Shown here piece after piece: positions 15,983 through 30,877 of a stretch of DNA of 64,000 bases. The DNA is from Rubrivivax gelatinosus (lineage in GTDB: Bacteria > Pseudomonadota > Gammaproteobacteria > Burkholderiales > Burkholderiaceae_C). A model generated the notes under the pieces. That model had not been told where the DNA came from. It worked only from the letters and a program-made list of their open reading frames with translations, and searched no databases. The translations under genes were made by a program, and so were the position numbers. Location: NCBI RefSeq assembly GCF_004340905.1, contig NZ_SLXD01000008.1, forward strand, positions 119,288-183,287, in the 5' to 3' direction. How positions within the stretch are numbered: position 1 is the first letter of the stretch; each line of letters opens with the position of its first letter.

Positions 15983-17996
15983 CGGGATTCCAGTTCGTGC
16001 AGGCGGGCGGCCAGGCCCGAGCGGCGCCGCGTCGGCGAGCGCACCGCGGCCGTCAGCGCCGCGGCCGGGCCGGCCAGCGTGACACGCTGGCGGGCGCGTG
16101 TGATGCCGGTGTAGAGCAGCTCGCGTGTCATCGCGCGCAGCGGGCGGTCGGGCGTCAGCAGCAGCAGGTCGCTGAACTCCGAGCCTTGCGACTGGTGCAC
16201 CGTCATGCCGAAAGCGGTGTCGTGCGGCGGCAGCCGTGCCGGCGCGACGCGGCGCCAGCCGCCGCCGGGCGCCGGGAAGACGACGTCGAGCCGGCCCTGG
16301 GCGTCGGGCAGCGCCAGGCCGATGTCGCCGTTGAACAGCCGCAGCACGTAGTCGTTGCGGCGCACCATCACCGGCCGGCCGGGGTACCAGGCGCCGGGTG
16401 CGGCGCCGAGCGCGCGGCGCAGCAAGGTCGCCGCGAACGCGTTGACGCCGGCGACGCCGCGGGCGCCGTCGCGTGTCGCGCAGAGCACACGAAAGCCATC
16501 GAAGGCGCGCATCGCCGCGGCGGCGTCCTGCGGGTCGCGGCGCAGCGCCTCGACGTAGGGCGCGAAGCCGGCGGCGATGGCCTCGCGCACCGCCACGCCG
16601 GGTTCGGCGCCGCGGTCGTCCAGCCACTGCACCGAGGCGTCGCCGCCGGCGCCCAGCCAGGCCAGCGCCTCGTCGGCGCGGCCGCCGTTGACCAGGCCGG
16701 CCAGCCGGCCGATGCCCGAGTCGGCGGCGAAACGGAAGGTGCGACGGAACCAGACCACGCTGTCGGCCAGCGCCGGCGCGGCGGCCGGCGGCGGCTGCAG
16801 CGCCTCGGGGCTGACGCCGCAAGCCGCGGCGAGTTCGGCGCGGCAGCCGGGCGTCAGCGTCGTGTCGGCGCTCAGTTCGGCGAAGACGGCGCCGCTCTCG
16901 ACCGCGGCGAGCTGGTCCTTGTCGCCGAGCAGCACGATGCGCGCGTGCGCCGGCACCGCGTCGAGCAGCCGGCGCGCCAGCGCCAGGTCCAGCATCGAGG
17001 CTTCGTCGACGACCAGCGCGTCGATCGCCAGCGGCCGCTCGGCGCCGTGGAAGAAGCCGTCGGGCCCGGCGCGCAGCAGCCGGTGCACGGTGCTGGCCTC
17101 CTGCGGCAGCCGCGCGCGGATCGCCTCGGGCAGCTGCGCGGCACGGCCGCGGATCGCCTCGGTCATGCGTGCCGCGGCCTTGCCGGTGGGCGCGGCCAGC
17201 GCGATGCGTGCCTCGGGGTTGTCGGCCAGCAGGCAGGCGAGCAGCGCGACGACGGTCGTCGTCTTGCCGGTGCCCGGGCCGCCGCTGATGACGGCCAGGC
17301 GCTGGCGCAGCGCCAGCGCGGCGGCGGCACGCTGCCAGTCGGGCGCGTCGTCGGTGCTGGTGTTGGCGGCGAAGAGTTCGGCCAGCCGCGCGCGGGCGGC
17401 GGCGTCCAGCGCGCCGGGCACCGGCCGCGCCGCGGCCTTGAGCCGCGCGGCGAGGCGGCGCTCGTGGTCGAAGTCGCGCTGCAGGTACAGCCGGCCGTCG
17501 GCGTCGAGCACCAGCGGCGCCGCGCCGGGTGCGTGCGCCGGGCCGACGACGCGCGAGGCTTCGAGCCGGGCGCGCCAGTCGCCGGGCTCGCCGTCGAGTT
17601 CGTCCAGCATCAGGCAGACGTGGCCGGCGGCGGTGGCGCGCGACAGCGCTTCGGCGGCGCGGCCGGCGGCGCGGGCGTCGTCGGCCTCGGCACCGAGGCG
17701 GCGCGACCAGGCTTCGACGTGCGCGCCCAGGCCGGCGGCCAGCGCTTCGGCCGGTGTTTCGGGGCGGGCCGGCGTCTCGTCCGCCGTTTCGGGCGTCTCG
17801 GGCTCCGGCTCGGCGTCGATCACGCCGCCGTCTTCCTCGAAGAAGACGTCGAGGTCGGGCAGGGCGTCCTCGGGCAGGTCCCCGACCCAGCCGGCGTCGG
17901 GCGCCGGTTCGGGCGGTGGGGCCACGACCGGCGGCGGCGCCGGTTCGTCGGCGAACAGCGGCAGCGTGGCCTCGTCGGGCGTGCGGCGGCGGCTCA

Positions 17997-17997
<1 letters not shown>
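15979..17997 (-). CDS. recD: exodeoxyribonuclease V alpha subunit
   Basis: A 672-aa helicase, the fast 5'-3' motor of RecBCD. It has Walker A GGPGTGKTTT, APTGKAAARM (motif Ia), VDEASMLDL (motif II), GDKDQLAAVESGAV (motif III) and TVHQSQGSEF near the C-terminus, as in RecD. The N-terminus has about 85 residues of acidic, Pro/Glu-rich low-complexity sequence (PAPPPVVAPPPEPAP) not expected in E. coli RecD; it could be a linker. Its GTGs and ATGs are many, but ATG 17997 fits with a 1-nt overlap with the recB stop. The next gene is the YhaO-like nuclease. Confidence 0.94.
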
Positions 17998-21628
<3,631 letters not shown>

Positions 21629-21632
<4 letters not shown>

Positions 21633-24600
21633 TTCAGCGCGCTCCCTTCGGCGTGGGCCAGCAGCGGGGAGAAGACGGCCTGCGCCAGGTCCTCGAAGTC
21701 GCCTTCCAGCGCCTCGGCTTCGCGGCCGCGCCAGGCCAGGCGAATCGCCTCCTCGCCGCCTTCGGCATAAGGCGCACGTTCGCTCGGCGTCCAGCGCTTC
21801 AGCGCCGCAGCCCAGCCCTGCTGCACCATCGCCAGCGAGGTCCGCGGGTACAGCCGCAGCGGCTCGGCCAGGCCGCGGCGGTACAGGCGCAGCAGCGCGG
21901 CCAGATGTTCACGCGGCGCCTCGGGGGCGTGCAGCACCAGCTCGCCGTTGCTCAGCAGCCAGCGCGTGCGCGGCGCGACGCCGGGCGGCGCCGCGGCCGC
22001 CAGCACCAGGTGGTGCAGCCAGGCTTCGAGCAGGTCGGCGCCCCGCAGCACGCCCCAGCGCCAGCGCACGAGGCCGCTGGCGCGCAGGTCGGCGAAGCCG
22101 GCGGCGACGGTCCAGCGTTCGCCGCCGAGATCGAAGTCCATTTCGGCGCCCTGGGCGTCGAGCACCGGCTCGGCCAGCGCCTCGCGCACGCGTTCGGCGA
22201 AGCCGGAGACACGCGCGAACTCGGCGTCGCGCTGGCAGCGGCCCAGCGTGCCCGACGGCAGCTCGACGCCGGCTTCGGCCCGGCGCAGGGCGGCCCCGGG
22301 TTCGAGGCCGGCCAGCAGCGGCGGCAGCAGGCGCTCGGCGAAGGCGCGGCGCGCCAGCGTGTCGGCGACCAGCGGTTCGTCGTCTTCCAGCGCGGCCTCG
22401 TCGAACTGCAGCGCGATCTGCAGCCGCCGGCGCAGCAGGAAACGCGTCGGCTGGCGGAAGAACTCCACGAGCTGCAGCAGCGTCGGCGTGCGCCACTCGG
22501 GGCCGGGCGGCGGCAGTGGCGTGGTGAAGAAGGGCAGCGCGGGGTCCGGGGTGGCGTCGGCTTCCTCTTCTTCGTCATCGCCGACCTCGGCCTCGGTGGC
22601 CGGCGGCAGCGCCGCGGCCACGGCGCCGGCGCGCAGCGCGGCGGCGAGTTCGGCGTCGTGGCTGCGCCGGCGGGTGTCGGCTGCGGCGTCGAAGAGCTCG
22701 GGCGCGAAGGACTGCAACGGGTGTTCGACGACCAGGCGCTGGCGCGCCGCGGCCACCGAAGCCGGATCGTCGGGGTCTTCGGCCGTGGCCGCGGCCAGCA
22801 GCTCCAGCAGCTCGGCGACCAGCACCGACGGCGGCAGCGGCGCGTTGTCGCGCACGCTGCGGCCGCGCCAGCTCAGGTGCAGGTGCTCGCGCGCGGCCAG
22901 CAGCAGGTCGAGGAAGACGTTGCGCTCGTCGTGGCGGCGCTGGCGGTCGCCACGCCGCGGCGCCAGCGCGATCAGATCGAACTCGGGCGGGCGGGCCGTC
23001 GTCGGGAAGGCGCCGTCGTCCAGGCCGATGGCGCAGACGACGCGGTAGGGCAGGCCGCGCAGGCTGCTCATCGCCGAGAAGGTGACGGCGCCCGAGGGCA
23101 CACCGCCGCGCGCCGGGTCGTCCAGCCGGGCTTCGAGCGCGCGGCGCAGCACGGCCAGCGGCAGCGCCGTCGTCGCGCCGGCGCCGGAGGCGACGTCGTC
23201 GGCCAGGCGGGCGATCGTCGCGCGCAGTTCACGCAGCGCCGGCAGCTCGTCGCCGGCCGGGGCGACGAAACGGTCCAGCGCCGCATGCAGCAGCCGCGCC
23301 CAGGCCGCGGCCGGGCGCGGGCGCACGCTTTCGGCCTGCAGCCAGCGCAGCGCCTCGGCATAACGCCAGAAGGCGCCCAGCGTCGCCGCGGCCGAGCCTT
23401 CGGCGTCGCCGGCCGGCAGCAGCCCGGGCAGCGGCGACTCGGCGCCGGCCGGCAGCGCGTGGCCGAGGAACAGCCGGTCCAGCGCGTCGGCCAGCGTGTG
23501 GCGGGCTTCGGCCGGCAGGTCGAAACCGGCGCGGTGCGTGGCGTCCAGGCCCCAGTGCAGGCCGCTGGCGAGCAGCCAGCCGTGCAGCCGTTCCAGCGCC
23601 GGTTCGTCCAGGCCGAAACGCCGCGCCACCGCCGGCTGCTGCAGCAGCGCGAACAGCTCGCTGGCGGCCACACGCGAGGCGGTCAGCGACAGCAGCGCCA
23701 GCAGCGCCCGCGCCGCCGGGTCCTGGCCGCTGCGCGCGCGGCCGGTGACGGCGTAGGGGATGCGGCGCTCGGCCGGCACGGTGCCGAAGACCGCGTCGAC
23801 CAGCGGCGCGGCGGCTTCCAGGTCGGGCGTGACGACGAGCACGTCGCCGGGCGTCAGCGTGGCGTCGGCGGCGAACAGCGCCAGCAGCCGGTCGTGCAGC
23901 GCCTCCAGCTCGCGGGTGCGCGAGTGCGCGACGTGGAACTCGATGCTGCGTTCGCCGGCCAGATCGGCGGCCGATCCCGCGTCGAGTTCGACCGAGTCGA
24001 GGATCGCGCCCTGCAGCCGGCCGAGCAGCGTGTGCTCCGGCGGCTGGACGAACAGGTGCTCGTCGACGACGGCGTCGCCGGCGGCGTCGAGCAGGCCGTC
24101 GATCTGGGCCTGGGTCTGTTTGCCCCAGCCGGCCAGCAACCGGTTGCCGACCTCGTGGCCGGCGTCGCGCCCGGTGGCCTGCAGCCAGGCCAGGCGGCGC
24201 GGGTCGACGAGCTCGAACCAGTATTCGCGGCAGGGGTTGAGCAGGTAGACCTCGACCTCGATCGCCCGCCCCAGCGCCGCCAGCAGGCGCGCGTGCAGCG
24301 GCGGCATCGTCGGCAGCGCGACGACGTGCACGCGCTCGGGCAGCCCGGCTTCGCGGGCGCGCGCCGCGCCGCCGGGGCGCGACAGCGTGTCGATGAACCC
24401 TTCGATCGGATGCCGGCCCGAGACGCCGGTCTCGGCGACGACGCGCCGCCAGAGATCGGCCTGCCAGGCGGCGTCGGCCGGCGCCGCGCCGCCGGGGAAG
24501 GCGACCGGCCGCCCGGCCAGCCACTCGGCCAGCCATTCGGGGCGGTAGGTGACGTACTGCTCGACGGTGGCGGCGATGCGTTCGGCCAGCTCCCAGCGCA

Positions 24601-24964
24601 TCACCTCGTCGGCCTGCGCCAGGTAGCCCGTCAGCCGCGGGTGCTGAGCCACCCAGTCGCGGTCGCCCAGCGCGCGCCAGACGCGCCAGGCCAGCACCTC
24701 GGGCGCGAACGGCGAACGTTCGGCGTCGATGCCCGGCACGACGGCGGCGATCTGGCGCCACAGCCATTGCGCCAGATAGTCGAAATGCAGGTGCGCGCAG
24801 ACGCCTTCGACCTGGGCGAACTCCAGCGTCAGCCGGCGGCGCAGCGCGGCGCTGGGCACGACGATCTCGTCGGCGACGAACAGGTCCTCGCGCGGCGCGG
24901 CCAGGTGCGCGCCCAGCAGCGTGGCCAGGGCTTCGAAACGGTTGGAGAAGTGCAGCGACAGCAT
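21629..24964 (-). CDS. recC: exodeoxyribonuclease V gamma subunit
   Basis: A 1111-aa protein, the inactivated-helicase subunit of RecBCD that scans for Chi. It begins MLSLHFSNRFEALATLL, the conserved RecC N-terminus, from ATG 24964; an in-frame start at 25009 would add 15 Pro/Arg-rich residues. Later stretches such as VLVVTPDLEAAAPLVDAVFG, GAVTFSAMSSLRGLPYRVVC and DGAFPTTARPPEFDLI fit RecC. No working ATPase motif is present, as expected. It is the first gene of the five-gene operon; the 213-base upstream gap is shared with the divergent aer-like gene. Confidence 0.94.
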
Positions 24965-25030
24965 CGGCGCGGGGAGTCTAGAGCGTGGCGGGGGCGCCAC
25001 CGGGGGCATCCGCCGCCAGTCTGAGCCGCA

Positions 25031-25047
25031 TCAGGCTCATGGCCTGA
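25031..25047. promoter_or_regulatory. perfect 6-bp inverted repeat in recC-aer gap
   Basis: TCAGGC-TCATG-GCCTGA lies in the 213-base divergent gap between recC and the aer-like gene, 67 bases upstream of the recC start. The spacing of 11 bases between half-site centres suits a dimeric regulator, but short palindromes arise by chance in such sequence. Nothing else in this gap looks like a gene. Confidence 0.25.
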
Positions 25048-25177
25048 GCTTGTGCCATCGCACAGGATGAGAACTATTGTTCGTCGGCAGCGCCGGATTG
25101 ATTCAAGTTCAGACGCTGTCCAGCCGAAATTCCGCCGATACGGCCCGCAGAGGCTGTTGGACGGAAAGGCTCCCGGC

Positions 25178-26728
25178 ATGCGATTGAACGAACCCGTGAC
25201 CCAGCGCGAGGTTGAAATGGATGACGGCAGCGTGCTGGTGTCGACCACCGACGCGCAGGGCCGCATCACGCACTGCAACAACGCGTTCGTGCGCCTCAGC
25301 GGCTTCGACTACGCCGAGCTGATCGGCCAGCCGCACAACATGGTTCGCCACCCGGACATGCCGCCGGAAGCCTTCAAGGACATGTGGCAGACCATCGGCC
25401 ACGGTCGGCCGTGGTCGGCGGTGGTGAAGAACCGCTGCAAGAACGGCGACCACTACTGGGTCGTCGCCAACGTCACGCCGGTGCTGGAGAACGGCAAGCC
25501 CATCGGCTACATGTCGGTGCGCCAGAAACCCACACGCGAGCAGATCCGCGGCGCCGAGGCGCTGTACGCGAAGCTCAAGGCCGAACGCGAGTCGGGCCGC
25601 CACACGATCCGCCTGCACGCCGGCGGCGTGCGCTACCACGGCCTGCGCGATCTGCCGTACCGCGTGTTCCGCATGTCGCTGACGGTGCGTGTGGTCGGCG
25701 CGCTGGTCGCCTTGTTCCTCGGCGCGTCGCTGGCCGGCTGGTACTTCGACGCGCTGTGGGCGGAGATGCTGGCCACGGCCGTGGGCTGCGGCGTCATCGG
25801 CACCTGGTTCCACCTCTCGGTCGGCAAGCGCCTGGACGAGTGCACGCAGACGGCGGCGCAGATCGCCGGCTGCAACCTCACCGGCCACATCGATTACGAC
25901 CCGCGCCACCCGCTGGGCAAGCTGACGCGCAACATCTGGCTGGCCAACCTGAACATGCAGGCCATCGTCGCCGACGTGCGCGCCGAGGTCTCGGGCATGA
26001 CCTCGGCGTCCAAGGAGATCGCCCAGGGCAGCAACGACCTGTCGCAGCGCACCGAGACCCAGTCCTCCGAGGTCCAGCGCACGGCTTCGGTGATGGAGCA
26101 GATCACCGGCACCGTCAAGGCCACGGCCGGCACCGCGCAGCAGGTGGCGCGTGTCAGCGAGGACGCACGCGGCGTCGCCAGCCGCGGTGGCGAGGCCGTC
26201 GTCGAGCTGGTGAAGACGATGGACGCGATCGAGTCCTCGTCCAAACGTGTCGCCGAGGTCATCCAGGTGATCGAAGGCATCGCCTTCCAGACCAACATCC
26301 TGTCGCTCAACGCCGCGGTCGAGGCCGCGCGCGCCGGCGAGCAGGGCCGCGGTTTCGCCGTCGTCGCCAGCGAGGTGCGTGCGCTGGCCCAGCGCAGCAG
26401 CCAGGCGGCCAAGGAGATCCGCGAGCTGATCGGCAGCTCGGTCCAGCAGGTGACCGACGGCGCGCGCCGCGTGCAGACCGCCGAAAGCGTGATCGCCGAC
26501 GTCGTGCAGTCGGTGCACCGCGTCGGCACGCTGGTCGCCGAGATCACCCATGCGACCGGCGAGCAGTCGCAGGGCATCGCCGAGGTCAACGGCGCGATCT
26601 CGACGATCGACCAGTCGACGCAGCAGAACGCGGCGCTGGCCGAACAGGCCGCCGCGGCCTGCGTGTCGCTGGAAGCGCGTGCCGCGACGCTGGTGCGCGC
26701 GGTGCAGATCTTCCGCGTCAGCGCCTGA
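25178..26728 (+). CDS. aer: Aer-like PAS-domain chemoreceptor
   Basis: A 516-aa receptor. The N-terminal PAS domain (about residues 20-120) closely follows E. coli Aer: [56 protein letters not shown] membrane segment pair (about 170-210) follows, then a HAMP-like linker and the MCP signalling hairpin ([18 protein letters not shown]). Aer binds FAD in its PAS domain and reports redox/oxygen state; FAD binding here is inferred. I start at ATG 25178 after GGAAAGG; the ORF is open 42 codons further up but unconserved. A GCCGATAC box at 25134-25141 resembles a sigma-28 -10, but no -35 fits. Confidence 0.9.
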   Translation: MRLNEPVTQREVEMDDGSVLVSTTDAQGRITHCNNAFVRLSGFDYAELIGQPHNMVRHPDMPPEAFKDMWQTIGHGRPWSAVVKNRCKNGDHYWVVANVTPVLENGKPIGYMSVRQKPTREQIRGAEALYAKLKAERESGRHTIRLHAGGVRYHGLRDLPYRVFRMSLTVRVVGALVALFLGASLAGWYFDALWAEMLATAVGCGVIGTWFHLSVGKRLDECTQTAAQIAGCNLTGHIDYDPRHPLGKLTRNIWLANLNMQAIVADVRAEVSGMTSASKEIAQGSNDLSQRTETQSSEVQRTASVMEQITGTVKATAGTAQQVARVSEDARGVASRGGEAVVELVKTMDAIESSSKRVAEVIQVIEGIAFQTNILSLNAAVEAARAGEQGRGFAVVASEVRALAQRSSQAAKEIRELIGSSVQQVTDGARRVQTAESVIADVVQSVHRVGTLVAEITHATGEQSQGIAEVNGAISTIDQSTQQNAALAEQAAAACVSLEARAATLVRAVQIFRVSA

Positions 26729-28597
26729 TCAGGGCTGGCGTCGCGGCAAGGCGATGACGGTGCCTTCGCGGCGCGCGTCGGCGGCGCCGTACTGGCGCCC
26801 GGTCACCGGGTCGACGAGCACCGCCTGCACCGAGCCGATGTCGGTGATCGACACCGAGTAGCCCAGCGCCTTCAGCGCGTCCACCGTGGACTGCGGCATC
26901 GCCGTCTCGGTGGCGACGTTGCTGCCGGCGCTGGCGACCGAGACGCGCGGCGCGTCGATCGCCTGCTGCAGCCCCATGCCGTGGTCGACGAGGTTCAGCG
27001 TCACGTTGAACACCGAGTTGATGATCGTCGCCCCGCCCGGCGAGCCGTAGGCCACGACCGGCTGGCCCTCGGGCGTGAAGATCATCGTCGGCGCCATGCT
27101 GCTGCGCGGGCGCTTGCCGGGCTGCACGTCGTTCGTGCCGGCCGCGCCGGTGTACGGGTTGACGGTGGGCGCGAGGTTGAAGTCGGTCAGCTCGTTGTTC
27201 AGCAGGAAGCCGAAGTTGCGGAAGCTGCCGTCCTCGCGCGTGTAGCCGGCGAAGACGCCGATGCCGTGCGAGGACTCGATGGTGTTGGTGTAGGACACCA
27301 TGTTGCCCCAGCGGTCGACGACCGAGAAGTGCGTCGTCGTTTCGCCGGGGCCGTTGACCGGCGCGGCGACCGCCAGCGGGCGGCTGCTGCGCAGCGGCTT
27401 GACGTCATAAGGGCGCGGGTCGCCGGCCGTCGGGTCGGGCTGGGCGCGAACCTCGGGCACGATCTGCGCGCTGCGCTGGGCGACGTACTCGGGATCCAGC
27501 AGGCCGGTGGCCGGCACGTGCACGAAGTCGTCGTCGCCCATCCAGACGGCGCGGTCGGCGAAGGCCAGGCGCATCGCCTCGACCATGGTCTGAACGGTCT
27601 TCGGTTCGCCGAAGCCCCAGCCCTGGCTTGCATCGCCGATCGGAAAACGTTCGACCATCGCCAGCATCTGCAGCACCGTCAGACCGCCCGAGGACGGCGG
27701 CGGCATCGATTTCAGCGTCCAGCCGCGATAGCGCCCTTCGACCGGCACGCGCAGCGCTGGCTGGTAACCCTGCAGGTCGGTGTAGGTCATGCTGCCGCCC
27801 TTGCTGCCGGGCTCGCCGCGCGTGAACTTCTGGCCTTCGACGATGCCCTTGGCGATGTCGCAGCCGAGTTCGGGCTTCATGACGTAGAAGCAGTCCGGCC
27901 CGCGCGTGGCGATCAGGCGCAGCGTCTCGGCCAGCGGCTCGTTGCGGATCAGCTGGCCGACGGCCGGCGGCACGCCGCCGGGGCAGAAGAAGGCCTCGGC
28001 TTCGGGCGAGTTGCGGGCGCGGGCGTTGCAGCTCGCGCTGACGTAGCGCGGCGTCGCCTCGAAGCCCTGTGACGCGAGCCGGATCGCCGGCTGCACCACC
28101 TGGCCGAGCTTGAGCCGGCCCCAGTGTTCGACCGCCCAGGCGGTGCCGCGCACCATGCCTGGCACGCCGACGGCCACGCCCTGCAGCGAGGCGCTGGGCA
28201 CGCCGACGAACATGTCCGGCGTCGCGCCGGCCGGTGCGGTCTCGCGGCTGTCGAGCACGAAGGTCTCGCCGGTCTCGGCGAGGTGGACCATCATGAAACC
28301 GCCACCGCCGATGCCGGCGGACTGCGGCTCGACGACGTTGAGCGCGTAGGCGATGCCCACCGCGGCGTCGATCGCGTTGCCGCCCCAGCCGAGGATGCGC
28401 GCGCCGGCTTCGGCCGCGTAGGGGTTGGCGGTGGCGACGACACCGCGTTTGAGCCCCTGGACCTTGGCTGCCTCGGCGACGGCCGCCAGACGTGGCCCGG
28501 GCTTCGCGACGTCGCGCGCGAGCGCCTCGGGGGCGAGCGGGGCGAGCAGCAGCAGCGCGGCCAGCGGCACGGCGGCGGCGCGGGAATCGAGTGTCAT
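26729..28597 (-). CDS. ggt: gamma-glutamyltransferase, periplasmic
   Basis: A 622-aa Ntn-hydrolase that cleaves gamma-glutamyl bonds of glutathione and transfers the glutamyl group. A signal peptide (AALLLLAPLAPEALA) sends it to the periplasm. The large-subunit start has KRGVVATANPYAAEAG and GGNAIDAAVGIAYALNVVEPQSAGIGGGGF. The autoprocessing point lies in GETTTHFSVVD, where the first Thr of TTHFS becomes the N-terminal nucleophile of the small subunit. GSPGGATI later forms the oxyanion region. Its stop abuts the stop of the convergent aer-like gene with no bases between, so no separate terminators fit there. Confidence 0.95.
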   Translation of the reverse strand: MTLDSRAAAVPLAALLLLAPLAPEALARDVAKPGPRLAAVAEAAKVQGLKRGVVATANPYAAEAGARILGWGGNAIDAAVGIAYALNVVEPQSAGIGGGGFMMVHLAETGETFVLDSRETAPAGATPDMFVGVPSASLQGVAVGVPGMVRGTAWAVEHWGRLKLGQVVQPAIRLASQGFEATPRYVSASCNARARNSPEAEAFFCPGGVPPAVGQLIRNEPLAETLRLIATRGPDCFYVMKPELGCDIAKGIVEGQKFTRGEPGSKGGSMTYTDLQGYQPALRVPVEGRYRGWTLKSMPPPSSGGLTVLQMLAMVERFPIGDASQGWGFGEPKTVQTMVEAMRLAFADRAVWMGDDDFVHVPATGLLDPEYVAQRSAQIVPEVRAQPDPTAGDPRPYDVKPLRSSRPLAVAAPVNGPGETTTHFSVVDRWGNMVSYTNTIESSHGIGVFAGYTREDGSFRNFGFLLNNELTDFNLAPTVNPYTGAAGTNDVQPGKRPRSSMAPTMIFTPEGQPVVAYGSPGGATIINSVFNVTLNLVDHGMGLQQAIDAPRVSVASAGSNVATETAMPQSTVDALKALGYSVSITDIGSVQAVLVDPVTGRQYGAADARREGTVIALPRRQP

Positions 28598-28698
28598 CGT
28601 GATCTCCGCATCGCAGGCGGCGCCCGCGGCCGGGCGATGCTCGCGCCGCCGTCCATAGGCGGCAAGGCCAAGACCCTGCCGCCGTCGGCGGCGCGGTA

Positions 28699-29013
28699 TC
28701 AGAACGTGACCTTGCCGGTCTCGGCGTCGACCTTGACCAGGTCGCGCGCCAGTGCCGCCGAGGCCGCGCGCGCGAAGTCCATGCGGAAGGCCTCGTCGTC
28801 GTGGAAGCCCTGCAGGCCGATCGCACGCGCGATCGCGGCCAGCTTGTCGGCCACCAGCACCTTGCCCAGCGCGCGCAGCGGCTCGCAGTCGTTGGCGACG
28901 AACTGGTCGTCGAGCCAGCGGCGGGCCTCGTCGGCGGCCCAGGGTTTGTCGTGCTCGGGCAGGTTCACCGTCAGTTCGTCGGGGCCGAACACGAGGCGCA
29001 GGGTCGATCTCAT
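28699..29013 (-). CDS. conserved small protein, unknown
   Basis: A 104-aa soluble protein starting at ATG 29013 with a good AGGAG 9 bases before it; an upstream in-frame start would add 40 unconserved residues. The sequence (STLRLVFGPDELTVNLPEHDKPWAA, then helices with FHDDEAFRMDFARAA) has no signal, membrane segment or Cys and no motif I know. It lies 101 bases upstream of ggt on the same strand. Codon usage fits its neighbours. Confidence 0.7.
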   Translation of the reverse strand: MRSTLRLVFGPDELTVNLPEHDKPWAADEARRWLDDQFVANDCEPLRALGKVLVADKLAAIARAIGLQGFHDDEAFRMDFARAASAALARDLVKVDAETGKVTF

Positions 29014-29213
29014 CGCAGGGCTCTCCTGGGAAGTCGTGCCGAGTCTAGGCGTGCCGGCCTGCGGGCCGTGATGGGGCGATCCCGGCCATCGCCGGACGGC
29101 CCCGTTGTCATCATATTTATCGTTTGCAATCAAAGGCTTGGTGTCGTTTTTGTGGGTTCCAAAAGGGTTCCGTGACGGAGTTCTTCCCGGTGATCAAGAC
29201 GCTTCAGCGCGCC

Positions 29214-29240
29214 TCAATTCCGGTCGCCCAGGGACGATAA
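29214..29240 (+). promoter_or_regulatory. candidate sigma-28 (FliA) promoter of the che operon
   Basis: TCAA (29214-29217) and GACGATAA (29233-29240) are separated by exactly 15 bases, the spacing of flagellar/chemotaxis promoters (TAAA-N15-GCCGATAA). The -10 matches 7 of 8 bases and the -35 core 3 of 4. It stands directly before the first gene of the chemosensory cluster. If used, transcription would begin near 29247, which excludes the ATG at 29245 and supports the start at 29299. The 285-base gap also holds an AT-rich patch at 29105-29165 and the direct repeat GGGTTCC AAAA GGGTTCC. Confidence 0.4.
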
Positions 29241-29298
29241 GCGTATGCATACGGCAAACCTACCGCTTCCGGTACGGCGCCGGACTCCTGGCCGACCC

Positions 29299-30465
29299 AT
29301 GACCGAACTCTCCTTGCCGTCCCTGCCGGCGGCCGATCCGAAAGGCAGCCCCCTGCGGCTGCCCTGGCGCTGGCCCGCGACCACGATCGCGCTGCCGCTG
29401 GCGCTGCTGATCGCCTGGGCCGGCGAGGGGCAGCTCTGGGCCTGCGCCGGCGCCTTGGCGGCGGTGCTGGCCGCCGGCATCGGCGACCGGCGCGTGGACC
29501 TCGCCCGCCGCGAGCGCGACCACCTGGCCGGCGAATGGGCCGCCGCGCAGCGTGCGCTGGGCACCGAGCTGGCGCCGCTGTGGGCCGCCCATGTCGAGGG
29601 CGCGCGTGGCCAGACCGAGGCCGCCGTCTGCGCGCTGACCGAACGTTTCGGCGCCATCGTCTCGCGCCTGGACACCACGCTGGCCGCGGCGGGCAGCGGC
29701 GGCGACCACGGTGCCGGCGAAGTGCAGCTGCGCAGCCGCCACGACCTCGAAGGCATCCTCGAGTCGCTGCGTCGCGCCACCGGCGGCAACGCCGAGCTGC
29801 GTCAGGCGGTGCAGCAGCTCGTGCCTTTCGTCGCCGAACTGCGCGAGATGGCCGTCGAGGTGTCGGCCATCGCCTCCAAGACCAACCTGCTGGCGATCAA
29901 CGCCGCGATCGAGGCCGCACACGCCGGCCCCGAGGGCCGCGGCTTCGGCGTGCTGGCGCAGGAAGTGCGCAAGCTCTCGGCGCAGTCGGCTTCGACCGGC
30001 GAGCGCATGGCGCGCGACGTGGACGCGATCTCCAACGCCATCCTCAAGGCCTGCGGCGACGCGCGCCAGTCCGAGAGCACCGAAGGCGAGATGCTCGCCG
30101 CGTCGGGCCAGGCGATCCAGCGCGTGCTGTCGGACTTCGAGGGCGTGACGCGCTCGCTCGAAGACGCCGCCGCACGGCTGCAGGGCGACAGCCAGGGCAT
30201 CCAGGCCGAGGTCGTCGAGGCGCTGGTGCAGCTGCAGTTCCAGGACCGGGTCAGCCAGCGGCTGAGCCACGTGCGCGACAGCCTGCAGCACCTGGACCGC
30301 CTGGCAGGCGAGCTCCCCGCCACGCCACTGGACACCGCGGTGCTGATGGACGAGCTGCGCCGCAGCTACGCAATGGCCGACGAACACGCCGCCGAGACGG
30401 GACGCTCGGCAGCCGCGGCGCCTGCCGCACCGGCGCCGGCCGAAGAGGCCGTCACCTTCTTCTGA
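29299..30465 (+). CDS. short methyl-accepting chemotaxis-type signalling protein
   Basis: A 388-aa protein with two adjacent N-terminal membrane helices ([18 protein letters not shown] and [16 protein letters not shown]) and almost no periplasmic loop, then a cytoplasmic helical part with an MCP-like tip ([34 protein letters not shown]). It ends Ala/Pro-rich with EEAVTFF. With no sensing domain outside the membrane, it would sense something in the membrane or cytoplasm, or act through another protein. An ATG at 29245 would add 18 residues, but the promoter candidate argues for 29299. First gene of the chemosensory operon. Confidence 0.85.
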   Translation: MTELSLPSLPAADPKGSPLRLPWRWPATTIALPLALLIAWAGEGQLWACAGALAAVLAAGIGDRRVDLARRERDHLAGEWAAAQRALGTELAPLWAAHVEGARGQTEAAVCALTERFGAIVSRLDTTLAAAGSGGDHGAGEVQLRSRHDLEGILESLRRATGGNAELRQAVQQLVPFVAELREMAVEVSAIASKTNLLAINAAIEAAHAGPEGRGFGVLAQEVRKLSAQSASTGERMARDVDAISNAILKACGDARQSESTEGEMLAASGQAIQRVLSDFEGVTRSLEDAAARLQGDSQGIQAEVVEALVQLQFQDRVSQRLSHVRDSLQHLDRLAGELPATPLDTAVLMDELRRSYAMADEHAAETGRSAAAAPAAPAPAEEAVTFF

Positions 30466-30493
30466 TCACCCCGGCAGCACAGGAAACGCCGAC

Positions 30494-30862
30494 ATGGCCA
30501 AGACCATCATGATCGTCGACGACTCGGCCTCGCTGCGCCAGGTCGTCGCCATTGCCCTTCGCGGCGCCGGCTACGACGTGCTCGAGGCCTGCGACGGCGC
30601 CGACGCGCTGCGCAAGCTGACGGGCGCCAAGATCCACCTCATCGTCAGCGACGTGAACATGCCCAACCTCGACGGCATCGGTTTCGTCAAGGCGGTCAAG
30701 CAGCTCGCGGCCTACCGCTTCACGCCGATCGTGATGCTGACCACCGAGTCGGCGGCGAACAAGAAGGCCGAGGGTCAGGCCGCCGGCGCCAAGGCCTGGG
30801 TGGTCAAGCCCTTCAGCCCGCCGCAGCTGCTGGCGGTGGTGCAGAAGCTCGTGCTGCCCTAG
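30494..30862 (+). CDS. cheY: CheY-like response regulator
   Basis: A 122-aa single receiver domain: MIVDDSASLRQ (acidic pair), VSDVNMPNLDG (phospho-acceptor Asp near residue 54), MLTTES (Thr switch) and VVKPFSP (Lys). No output domain is fused, so it acts by binding a target such as the flagellar switch or as a phosphate sink. It lies 28 bases after the MCP and 15 bases before the STAS gene, clearly in the same operon. The SDVNMP core is typical of CheY from alternative (non-enteric) chemosensory clusters. Confidence 0.92.
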   Translation: MAKTIMIVDDSASLRQVVAIALRGAGYDVLEACDGADALRKLTGAKIHLIVSDVNMPNLDGIGFVKAVKQLAAYRFTPIVMLTTESAANKKAEGQAAGAKAWVVKPFSPPQLLAVVQKLVLP

Positions 30863-30877
30863 CCACCGGAGTCGACG

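Noticed and set aside
25103..25141. GCCGATAC at 25134 as a sigma-28 promoter for the aer-like gene.
   Set aside because: The -10 is good, but the sequence 15 bases upstream (GCTG) does not fit a -35, and the nearest TCAAGTT is 27 bases away.
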